A stretch of DNA of 64,000 bases from Periplaneta americana. Taxonomy: Eukaryota; Arthropoda; Insecta; Blattodea; Blattidae. Location: the NCBI RefSeq assembly GCF_040183065.1, contig NC_091125.1, positions 129,239,121 to 129,303,120 on the forward strand, read 5' to 3'. Below, piece by piece: positions 43,291 to 51,880 of the stretch; the stretch's first letter is position 1, and each line of letters opens with the position of its first letter. The translations under genes and the position numbers were made by a program. The notes under the pieces are model-generated. The model was given only the letters and a program-made list of their open reading frames with translations. It ran no database searches and was not told the origin of the DNA.

Positions 43291-44043
43291 TGTGAATATT
43301 GGTTATAAACTTTTTCAATTGTGATTGCTTTTTATCATATAGGCTCTTGGTTTTGTAATCTGTGCTATTTTATTGCTTATATTAATTATTATGTCTTCTC
43401 CTTCTTTCTGCTTGTCTATAGTGCGGTTTTTAACTCCCGACCACAATTGTTTGCTCATACGGGGATAAATTCTTTAATTTATATTTGTATTTTGTTTTTT
43501 AATATTTGACATGTTCATTCTTGTTTGATGTATACAATATTTTTATTGTATTTTTGTTTCTATTATATTTAATATGTAGTTTTGTAGTTTTCTGGTTGTA
43601 ATAATTTAATAGATAATACGAATAAATGTATGTGTATGTACATTAAAAAAATCAAGGGATATGATAAAGCTGCAAATGAGATCGATTATATTTATATGTA
43701 GAAGAAATTGTCATAAAATGGATGAATGAATTTAAGTGTTATATACAGTTTTAACCAATATAATTATACAATCACCCTTTTATTTGTAGATGACCATACA
43801 GTAATATCAAATACTAAGCATAATTTACGAAGAGCATAAGTAAACTGAATAAGGTGTCCAGTGATTTTAATATGAAATATTACCAAGCAATTGTAAAGTG
43901 ATGGCATTTTATGATAAACACAATATGACATAAAAGGTAATAGGTCTCAGAGAGGACAATATCTCCGAACAAGTAACTTGAATTAAAATTTTAGGCTGCA
44001 CTTTATCTTATTTCAAGTCTTAATAAAACAAACAGAGCAGTTT
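43291..44043. other. No gene seen
   Basis: A/T-rich; possible LINE 3' UTR in its left half. Nothing else recognised. Confidence 0.35.
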
Positions 44044-44055
44044 AATTATTTAAAT

Positions 44056-44494
44056 GGTTACTTCCTTACTTACAAATGGCTTTCAGAGAACTCGGAGGTT
44101 CATTGCCGCCCTCACATAAGCCCGCCATCGGTCCCTATTCTGAGAAAGATTAATCCAGTCCCTAGCATCATATCTCACCTTCCTCAAATCCATTTTAATA
44201 CAGTTCGATCGAAAAGTCCCTTCGCAGCTCTATTAGTTCTAGTATCCCTAGAATACAACTCTGTATAAAGTTGGCACTTTCCGCATTCATTCCGGTTTGA
44301 CAACCTCACACCCCCAGTCCATCATATGTTTAGCGGCCAGTGCTGCCACTTGAATTCTCTACCAAATACACTTGAATTCTCTGCCTATAAGTGGATTCTC
44401 GGCTACACAAACACTGCGGAGAGACTTCTCGATCCTCCCATCTACGTCTCGGCCTCCCCAAAGGTCTTTTTCCCTCAGGCCTCCCAACTAACAC
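44056..44494 (-). pseudogene. LINE-A tail copy with 12-bp TSD, split by a MITE
   Basis: Minus-strand LINE-A end in two blocks, 44056-44200 and 44434-44494, encoding the tail region (complement of TTCATTGCCGCCCTCACATA and CATCTACGTCTCGGCCTCCC). AATTATTTAAAT at 44044-44055 and 44495-44506 is a perfect TSD. The break between blocks contains a 233-bp insertion. Confidence 0.9.
44201..44433. mobile_element. MITE inside LINE-A
   Basis: GATCGAAAAGTCCCTTCGCAG (44207-44227; 21 bases, key core AAAAGTCCCTTCGCAG) is matched in inverted orientation at 44414-44434 with three mismatches. The LINE-A sequence that should bridge TTTTAATATTATCCTCCC is interrupted exactly here. The left end is a few bases longer than the right. 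Confidence 0.75.
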
Positions 44495-44506
44495 AATTAT
44501 TTAAAT

Positions 44507-45017
44507 TGTACCATCAGAAAATATCCTAAAAATAAATTATTACGAAAGGACACCATTTTGAAGTTTTATAAAGAAATGGTCTGTGAGGCAGAGAGACAAA
44601 ACTAGACTCCAAAAAACTTAATAAACAAAGTTAAATAATAAAAAACACGAATCAATCAGAGAAGAACTAGGTGTGTTTGAGTTAAATAAAAATGTGATTG
44701 ATTATAGAAATAGCTGGATATCCCTTTTAAGCAGGATGAAACCTACTGGAATTCCATGTAATTTTTCTAATTGCAGACCGGTCGATAAAAGAAGTAGGCC
44801 TGTAGGACGATCAAAATTGACGTTGGGTGGACCAGAAATATACGCTCAATTACAGGCGGAAAATTAAACCGCTTCAAGGAGGATGATCGTAATAAATCAA
44901 CGGTACAGAATACCCGGTTTTTATGACTAACATCTTTTATTGCTCTCGGCTGGATTTTAGAGCCACAAACAGATCGTATGCCGAGAATAGTAACTACTGT
45001 AGGCTATTATAAAAGAA
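44507..45017. other. No gene seen
   Basis: Unique DNA leading into the tandem duplication array. Confidence 0.35.
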
Positions 45018-45162
45018 AACTGTTAGGGTGACCGTACGTTAATTTAATGCTGTTAGGCTTCTGTTATTCTGATATCAAGTTAATTATTAACGTAGATACC
45101 TGGTAAACAAGATTGACAACTGATAAAGTTAAGTTTTTATGGAGAATAACTTAATTACTTAC

Positions 45163-45676
45163 AAATGGCTTTTAGAGAACCCGGAGGTTCATTGCCGCCC
45201 TCACATAAGCCCGCCATCGGTCCCTATCCTGAGCAAGATTAATCCAGTCTCTATCATCATATCCCACCTCATTCAAATCCATTTTAATGTTATCCTTCCA
45301 TCTACGTCTCAGCCTCACCAAAAGTCTTCTTCCCTCAGGTCTTTCAACTAATACTACATGCATTTCTGAATTCGTCCATACATACTACATGCCCTGCTCA
45401 TCTCAAACGCCTGGATTTAATGTTCCTAATTATGTCAGGTGAAGATTGTAATGCTTGCAGTTCTTCGTTGTGTAACTTTCTCCATTCTCCTGTAAATTCA
45501 TACCTCTTAGCCCCAAATATCTTTCCTAAACACCTTATTCTCAAACACCCTTAACCTCTGTTCCTCTCTCAAAGTGAGAGTCCAAGTTTCACAACCGGTA
45601 ATGTAACTGTTTTATAAATTCTAACTTTCAGTTTTTTTTTAGAGCAGACTAGATGACAAAAGCTGCTCAACCCTTT
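45163..45676 (-). pseudogene. LINE-A copy within the tandem array
   Basis: Minus-strand LINE-A tail and post-RT region: [40 protein letters not shown], then frameshifted CETWTL-region sequence up to the SKSC-like end near 45670. The 3' end has only a short TTACTTACAAAT remnant of the (TAAG)n tail, shared with the copies at 44056 and 47024. Confidence 0.88.
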
Positions 45677-46716
45677 GTAAGAGAGAACTGTTAGGATACC
45701 GATACGTCAATTTAATGCTGTCAGATCTCCGTTAATCTGATATTAAATTAATTATTGACGTAGATACCTGGTAACAAGGTTAACGACTAATAAAATTAAT
45801 TTTTTATGTAGAAGATGAAGTGGTAGTAAATTTCACCAGGAGCCCTTAACTTTTTACCGTTGCGTAAATATGCGATATGGCCTTCCATCTTCTAAACTCA
45901 CGACTGAGATATATTTTCGCCCTTGGATGGATTGCAACCCGTCTATATACAGTTTTTTATTACGAAAATAATCATTGCTGGACCGTCTGTGATAATTCCT
46001 CCAAGAATAATGACAGACATCGTGTCTGGAGCAGGTTTTCTTCTAATGTTTTGCTTTCTTCCGCTTTCTTATTGTTGCGTTCACACCAACATTTAGTATC
46101 TTCGCAATAAAATAAAAGAACAGAGTTGCACTTACTCCGTTATTCTGATGTGAAGTTAATTATTGACGTAGATTAACAGAACCACCATTAACGAATAATA
46201 TACAAATTGTATATAATTTTAATGACAATAAATGTACATATAGGCTACATATTGATACCTGGTAAACAAAGTTGACAACTAATAAATTTAAGTTTTATGT
46301 AGAAGGTAAACTGCCAGTAAATTTCACCAGGAGTCCTTAAATTTTACCGTTGCGTAAACATACGACACGGGTTTTCCGACTTTACAACTGAGATGTATTA
46401 TCGCCCTTCAATGGATTTGAATCCGCCCACGTGGAGTTTGTTTTTACGAAAATGATCATCGCTCCGCCTATGACAACTCCTCCAAGAATAATGGTAGACA
46501 TCGTGTCTGGGGCAGGTTTTCTTTGAATGTTTTGATTTCTTCAGCCTTGTTATTGTCGCGTCTTCACCAACATTTTTAGTGTCTTCGCAGTGAAATGAAA
46601 GAATAGTTGCAATTACTCCGTTATTCTGATGTGAAGTTAATTATTGGCGTAGATTAACAGAACCACAATTAACGAACGATATACAAATTGTACATAGTTT
46701 TAATGACAAAAATTAA

Positions 46717-46938
46717 CTTATGGTTTATTTAACGTCGCTTACAACTGCCGAGGTTGTACCAGCGTTGCCGGTGTGCTGGAATTTTGTCCCGCAGGAGTTC
46801 TTTTACATGCCAGTAAATCCACTGACATGAGCCTGTCGCATTTAAGCACACTTAAATGTCATCGGCCTATGTCGGGATCGAATCCGCAACTTCGGGCACA
46901 AGACAGCAATCTACCGACTGCGAAACCCAGGCCGATAT
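46717..46938 (-). mobile_element. SINE-2 copy, degraded head
   Basis: Plus-strand TTTATTTAACGTCGCTTACA, TTGTCCCGCAGGAGTTCTTT and GTCGGGATCGAATCCGCAAC are the complement of SINE-2 end, body and B box. The head near 46900-46935 is diverged. Confidence 0.88.
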
Positions 46939-46967
46939 GACACAATAAATGTGTATGTGAACATATG

Positions 46968-46971
46968 TATA

Positions 46972-47023
<52 letters not shown>
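46968..47023. repeat. (AT)n microsatellite
   Basis: About 25 AT units, directly against the 3' end of a LINE-A copy. Confidence 0.95.
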
Positions 47024-47024
<1 letters not shown>

Positions 47025-47592
47025 TTACAAATGACTTTTAAGTAACCCGAAGGTTCATTGCCGCCCTCACATAAGCCCGCCATCGGTCCCTATCCTGTGC
47101 AAGATTAATCCAGTCTCTATCAACATATCCCACCTCCCTCAAATCCATTTTAATATTATCCTCCCATCTACGTCTCGGCCTCCCCAAAGGTTTTTTCCCT
47201 CCGGTCTCCCAACTAACACTCTATATGCATTTCTGGATTCGCCCATATGTGCTACATGTCCTGCCCATCTCAAACGTCTGGATTTAATGTTGCTAATTAT
47301 GTCAGGTGAAGAAAACAATGCGTGAAGTTCTGCGTTGTGTAACTTTGTCCATTATCCTGTAACTTCATCCCTCTTGGGCCCAAATAATTTCCTAAGAACT
47401 TTATTCTCAAACACCCTTAATCTCTGTTCCTCTCTCAAAGTGAGTTCAAGTTTCACAACCATACAGAAGAACCGGTAATATAACTTATTTTATAAATACT
47501 AACTTTCAGATTTTTTGACAGAAGACTAGATGACAAAAGCTTCTCAACCGAATAATAACACGCAAGTCCCATATAACATATTGACGTGTAGA
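47024..47592 (-). pseudogene. LINE-A copy within the tandem array
   Basis: Minus-strand LINE-A tail, RRRWED region, and upstream post-RT sequence to the FDKSFST-like end near 47570, with several frameshifts. Right border at 47592/47593 returns to array sequence (TTGACGTGTAGATACCTGG). Confidence 0.88.
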
Positions 47593-47907
47593 TACCTGGT
47601 AAACAAGGTTGACGATTGATATAGTTTTTTATGTAGAGGATAAACTGACATTAAATTTCACCAGGAGCCCTTAAATTTTTATCGTTGCGTAAATATACGA
47701 CACGGGTTTTTCGTCTACATAGAGTTTGTTTTTACGTAAATGATCATTTCTGGATCGCCTATGACGATTGCTCCAAGAATAATGGCAGACATCGCGTCTG
47801 GGGCAGGTTTTCTTCGAATGTTTTGGTTTCTTCCGCCTTGTCATTGCCGCGTTCACACCAACATTTAATGTGTTCGTAGTGAAATAAAAGAACAGAGCTG
47901 TACTTAC

Positions 47908-48031
47908 TGCGCTTGGTTCTGGAGTCGTTCTGCTTGCGAGGACCATCGCTGTCGAAGCTGACCTTGGCGTTCTGGCCCTCAGGATTGAGAGCCTCGTTGG
48001 TTCCGTCGTGGGTCACCTCGTACTTGGGCAT
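47908..48031 (-). CDS. Probable first coding exon of a host gene
   Basis: Minus strand: ATG at 48031 in the context AGCAAGATGC, then 41 codons reading MPKYEVTHDGTNEALNPEGQ, NAKVSFDSDGPRKQNDSRTK, R, and one base of the next codon, followed by GTAAGTAC at 47907 downward, a full match to the 5' splice consensus GTRAGT. Codons are GC-ending, unlike any other frame in the window, and upstream DNA is CpG-dense. The peptide is polar, without signal or membrane segment, as expected of a cytosolic N-terminus. The gene runs leftward; no second exon is recognisable in the window. I cannot name the protein. Confidence 0.72.
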
Positions 48032-48200
48032 CTTGCTTCGCTGTCCGGCTTGCACTGCAACAAGTGGCTCCAATCCACGCTCTCGCGCGTTCGCGACCCG
48101 GCCGCACGATCGCGCTCAGGCGGGCCGCACCAAAATAGCCAGCAGACACATGCGAGAGCCCTCTGCCGGTGCTGCGCGGAGTATCATCACATCACTATTG
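48032..48200 (-). promoter_or_regulatory. CpG-rich 5' UTR/promoter region
   Basis: About 170 bp with clustered CpG (CTCTCGCGCGTTCGCGACCC, GGCCGCACGATCGCGCTCAG, GCGGGCCGCACC) directly upstream of the minus-strand ATG, in a window otherwise CpG-poor and A/T-rich. No TATA box stands out, which fits a dispersed-initiation promoter. The start site is not determinable. Confidence 0.55.
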
Positions 48201-48514
48201 CCACATATTGTTGCAGTCACCGCCGTGAACAGTCGGTTTCGTCACATCCAAAGTGAGAATCGTGTACCAAGAATACACATTGACGAATTATTTGGTCGAA
48301 TGCTAAGCATTGCCGAAATCACTACTCAACATAAGAAAAAATAAGGCTTAACTCACACGTAAAACAGCGCAACCACAAAACGGTGGTTCACTTGTGGGCG
48401 ATCAGGAATTAGTATGGAAATAAATTATAGTAACTCACACGGACCACAAACTGAAGTCATTGTCGACGTCTGTCGTAATGAGTGGTCGTTATCACCCGCC
48501 GAATAACCACAGAA

Positions 48515-49366
48515 AGTCGACCTGGTTGGCGAGTTGGTATAGCGCTGGCCTTCTACGCCTAAGGGTACGTACACGTTGGAGCGACGATAAACGATAAAAG
48601 AGGCAGCGATGTTATATCAGAGAGAATTGAAGCGTGCATTGTCATTGAGGTGTGCATATTGGAGTAACGATAAAAGCGAAGATGCACGATAAAAGCGACG
48701 AAAAAGAAAAACTGCATTTTCTTCGCTCTTATCGTTCATATGATCTCTGATTAAGATAATATTAATCTGTATAATTACCGGTGGTTATCAATATATCCGA
48801 ATATTAATCAACTTATTATTATTTCGGCATATTAAATTAATTATTGTAATATTGGCAAATTGATCAGTTGTGTATTTATTCGCCATATGTTATGTGATCA
48901 CAAGAACCAATCAGAACACAACGAATTTATACTATCTTTGGGATGAGAAACGGGTTAAATTTCGTACGTATTTAAGTTATATTAACCTTGAACTTAGCAG
49001 CAGATATTTCCTATATATCTTATTTCATTAAGTGGATGCATAGAATATCTTCTACTGATAAATCAAAATGTTCTGTTCCCGCGTCCTCGTTGCTCCGATA
49101 TGAATACTTGATTCTTTGATAATACCAAAGCGTCGCTAGCTCATTTCTTTTATCGTTTATCGTTGCTCCAACATGTACGTACCCTAAGGTTGTGGGTTCG
49201 ATCCCGGGCCAGGTCGATGGCATTTAAGTGTGCTTAAATGCGACAGGCTCATGTCAGTAGATTTACTGGAATGTGAAAGAACTCCTGCGGGACAAAATTC
49301 CGGCACATCCGGCGACGCTGATATAACCTCTGCAGTTGCGAGCGTCGTTAAATAAAACATAACATT
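48515..49366 (+). mobile_element. SINE-2 nested in the Harbinger-like element, itself split
   Basis: SINE-2 head at 48515-48562 and remainder at 49185-49366. TSD TAACCACAGAA at 48504-48514 and 49367-49377 is perfect. Between the parts lies a 622-bp MITE inserted in the tRNA-like head. Confidence 0.95.
48563..49184. mobile_element. Harbinger-like MITE nested in SINE-2
   Basis: 622 bp. GGGTACGTACACGTTGGAGC then GACGATAAACGATAAAAG begins it, and the complement of GGGTACGTACATGTTGGAGC, AACGATAAACGATAAAAG ends it: 36 of 38 bases. TAA at 48560-48562 and 49185-49187 is the TSD, since uninterrupted SINE-2 copies have a single CYAAGG here. Internal GATAAAAGCGA repeats; no transposase. Confidence 0.93.
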
Positions 49367-49546
49367 TAACCACAGAATTGTAGCTGTCGGTGGTCGAGAG
49401 CGATTCACACAGTGCGACACGCCAACAACTCGCCAACCACTCGCCGCCGACACCGTATCCTTGGAAACGATAGACGCTTTCTTAAACTGTCGACGGCAAA
49501 TAGTTAAGCTTGCGGTGTGGTTATGTGTGATCGATATGGACTTCAA

Positions 49547-49732
49547 GGGTGCTATTCATAGACGTTTCGCTAGCCCACGCTACGAGCGTGCTAAACTAGC
49601 CGCGGCTATCGATTGGTTATTGTACAGGATTCATATCACATATCGCTAACACTGGTTTATGAATATGAAAAGCGTTAGTTCGCTGATCATCCAGCGCAAG
49701 CCCGGGTTAAGAATGTCTATGAATACGGTCCC
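49547..49732. mobile_element. Second MITE nested in the Harbinger-like element
   Basis: Ends GGGTGCTATTCATAGACGTT and the complement of GGGACCGTATTCATAGACAT. AAG borders both sides (49545-49547, 49733-49735). The central CTAGCCCACGC / GCAAGCCCGGGTTAAG parts are also partly inverted. About 186 bp, noncoding. Confidence 0.75.
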
Positions 49733-49939
49733 AAGCGATCACTAAAAAGAAGTCGGCGTGTGACCGGTTCCGTCGACAGCACAACCACAGAAAACTGAAA
49801 AATAATCTCAAAGTTGTGGTCCGTGTGAGTTCAGCCTAAAAGGTAGGGACGATTCTCGGACATTATTTTGAAATGTTGATTTTGTGAAACGCGTAGCAAC
49901 ATTGAGACTTTTTTGTATTATGCTGCTATAGAAATTTAC

Positions 49940-50281
49940 GTGTCCCGCGCCGTGGCGTCGTGGTCTAAGGCATCCTGCCTCGGACTCGCGTTACGGAATG
50001 CGCGCTGATTCCAGTCCTCGTGGGGGAAGAAATTTTCTCATGAAAGTTCGGCCAGTGTATGGGACCGGTGCCCACCCAGCATCGTGATGCACTTGGGGAG
50101 CTACGATAGGTAGCGAAATCCGGTTGCGTAAACCAGCTATAACGGCTGGGGGGGCTCATCGTGCTAACCACACGATACCTCCATTCTGGTTGGATGATCG
50201 TCCACCTCTGCTTCGGCATGTGGCCGTGAGGCCAGCAGCCGGCTTGTCGGTCTTGGCCCTTCATGGGCTGTAGCGCCAAGG

Positions 50282-50340
<59 letters not shown>
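49940..50340 (+). mobile_element. SINE-4 with (ATT)n tail and 13-bp TSD
   Basis: Head GTGGCGTCGTGGTCTAAGGC with B-box-like CTGATTCCAGTCCTC; a long body (GGTGCCCACCCAGCATCGTG, CTATAACGGCTGG, GGTTGGATGATCGTCCACCT); 3' end CATGGGCTGTAGCGCCAAGG then about 20 ATT units (50283-50340). TATAGAAATTTAC at 49927-49939 and 50341-50353 is a perfect TSD. The 3' end resembles that of the LINE at 50430-50753. The minus frame at 49965-50279 is incidental. Confidence 0.93.
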
Positions 50341-50344
<4 letters not shown>

Positions 50345-50429
50345 GAAATTTACATACCGGTACCTGTTTTTTAATAAATGATACAAAGTAGATTCGGGAT
50401 AATCGATTCGGGAAAATATCCATTCGGGA

Positions 50430-50753
50430 GAGACTAGGGTATTATAATGAGTTACATGACCTCTACAAATCCCCTGACATACAATCGATCAGGATTTCAA
50501 GACTAAGATGGGCAGGGCATATAAGGAGGAAGGAAGAGAACGAGATACCCAGAAGAGTATTGGAGTACAAAGTCGAGGGAAGGAGGAGAGCAGGACGACC
50601 TAAGCTTCGATGGGAGGACTGCATACGGGAAGATGTTCAAAGGCTTGGAGTGAAGAATTGGTGGATTGTAGCCAGGGATAGGGACAAATGGCGAAGAATC
50701 CTGAAAGGAGCCGAGGCTCGATCCGGGCTGTAGTGCTACAGATGATGATGATG
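50430..50753 (+). pseudogene. LINE-D 3' end with 12-bp TSD
   Basis: An unbroken frame of about 100 codons from the TSD edge to TAG at 50731-50733: RLGYYNELHDLYKSPDIQ, SRLRWAGHIRRKEENEIPRR, GRRRAGRPKLRWEDCIREDV and ARDRDKWRRILKGAEARSGL. It is the RTE-like C-terminal signature (RWAGH ... GRPxLRWEDxI). The 3' end GGGCTGTAGTGCTACA is followed by (GAT)n. ATCCATTCGGGA at 50418-50429 and 50754-50765 is a perfect TSD, so insertion of just this tail is certain. No ATG at the front; not a functional gene. Confidence 0.93.
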
Positions 50754-50765
50754 ATCCATTCGGGA

Positions 50766-51205
50766 AACTAGATTCGAGAATTTGGGTTCGTAATAACCAA
50801 ATGTCAGCACTTCACAAGTCTCTTCCTTAGTTCTTTTTCCAGAGGTTCGCAGAAGATGCTCCTTTTTTTTTCTATTAAAAGCTTTCATTATCATTGCTGT
50901 CCTTTTGACGTCCTGACAGCAGCTCATGTTACTGCTTATAGAACACCCCAAGTATTTGAAGCTATGCACTTGGTCTAGCCTACTGCCTCATTTAGAATTC
51001 TTAAGTTTTCTTCCGACAGCCATGGTCTTCGTCTGGTTTGCATTTATCTTCATCCCATACTGCTCACAACTGTTATTTAGCTTCAGTAGCATATCCCTTA
51101 GTACCGTTTCCTCTTCTGCTAACGTCATATCACCAGCAAATCTTATGCACTTTATTCTTCTTCCTACTATCATATCTCCGAATGGTGATAAATTCTTACA
51201 ATGGC
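50766..51205 (-). pseudogene. LINE-E reverse-transcriptase fragment, inverted part
   Basis: Minus strand: CKNLSPFGDMIVGRRIKCIR, FAGDMTLAEEETVLRDMLLK (RT palm, catalytic FADDM changed to FAGDM), NNSCEQYGMKINANQTKTMA, then FKYLGCSISSNMSCCQDVKR and, after a frame change, RKKRSIFCEPLEKELRKRLV-KC. It stops at KRLVKC near 50805. The continuation of the same protein is found on the plus strand at 51228. First catalytic aspartate of the pair replaced by glycine. Confidence 0.85.
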
Positions 51206-51362
51206 TTCGTCCGAGAAGGAAGTAGAGCTGAGAAGTCATCTATTAATAAGGAAGAGACTGGTGAAGTGCTTTGTGTGAAGTGTGGCATTTTATGGAGCAG
51301 AAACATGGACATTACGACGAAGTGAAGTGACTAGAAGCATTTGAAATGTGAACAGATGCTGT
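51206..51362 (+). pseudogene. LINE-E reverse-transcriptase fragment, direct part
   Basis: Plus strand: SHLLIRKRLVKCFV, a TGA where Trp is expected, SVAFYGAETWTLRRSEVTRS, then EAFEM before identity is lost near 51355. This is the segment immediately C-terminal to the inverted part, overlapping it at RKRLVKC. The 3' tail of the element is absent. A minus-strand copy of the same family's later region is at 61660-62030. Confidence 0.8.
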
Positions 51363-51880
51363 CAAAATAAGTAATGTTATGTTTACAAACATTTATTTAG
51401 TATATTAGTGTACTTTTAAATCCGCGAAATTGAGCACAAAATGCGAATTGTATGTGTTTCTGAAAATTAAGAGCGAAATTACATGTTATGAAACACTTTT
51501 GTGTTTTGTAAAAAAACCAGAATCTGTCTAAACGCTCCGTCACATACAGATCTTACATTTTTTAAAAATAGTTTGATCACCCCTCCATGTTATCTTTTAT
51601 GGTATCAATAGCAAAAGAATATGAACTACCTAATATCCTCTTGTTTTTTTTTATCTCAGAGTCAACCAATCAGTCTGGTACTGGCGGTAGAATATTAACT
51701 ACCTATGCGATCCCTTTACAGTTTAGGTCCAGACCAGGGAATTCACTTACAGACAAGTTATATGTTGAAGCGGGTGATTGTGATTGAGTGACAAGATGGG
51801 TCGGGATAAAATCACACCTTATCTTTTGACATGTTTCTTAATATCTGCAATTTCATTGTAATCTTCCTTCAGAAAACACG

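Larger units (their letters stand above)
45018..47906. repeat. Tandem ~480-bp block, ~3 units plus a partial, ending at a splice donor
   Basis: Unit landmarks in order: TTATTCTGATGTGAAGTTAA, GACGTAGATACCTGGTAAAC, TTTCACCAGGAGCCCTTAAA, CGTTGCGTAAATATACGACA, TTTTTACGAAAATGATCAT, CCTCCAAGAATAATGG, GACATCGTGTCTGGGGCAGG, TTCACACCAACATTTAGT, AAATAAAAGAACAGAGTTG, ACTTACT. Units end near 46137, 46617 and 47906. The partial front unit at 45018-45160 is duplicated at 45677-45825. LINE-A, SINE-2 and (AT)n inserted in some units. The final ACTTACT is the complement of the donor GTAAGT of the exon at 47908. Confidence 0.85.
48345..49836. mobile_element. Harbinger-like element hosting nested insertions
   Basis: Outer TIR GGCTTAACTCACACG at left and the complement of GGCTGAACTCACACGGACC at right, with a further GGACCACAA inner match at about 48460. 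TAA at 48342-48344 and 49837-49839 is the TSD; a 3-bp TWA target is the PIF/Harbinger habit. No transposase. Its own sequence is only about 450 bp; the rest is later insertions. Confidence 0.8.

Noticed and set aside
46859..47083. Frame with repeated YIYI
   Set aside because: Translation of the (AT)n microsatellite between a SINE and a LINE end.
47671..47946. 91-codon minus-strand frame running through the splice donor
   Set aside because: It reads from the host exon's other frame into intron array sequence; the GTAAGT donor and codon usage favour the 41-codon exon instead.
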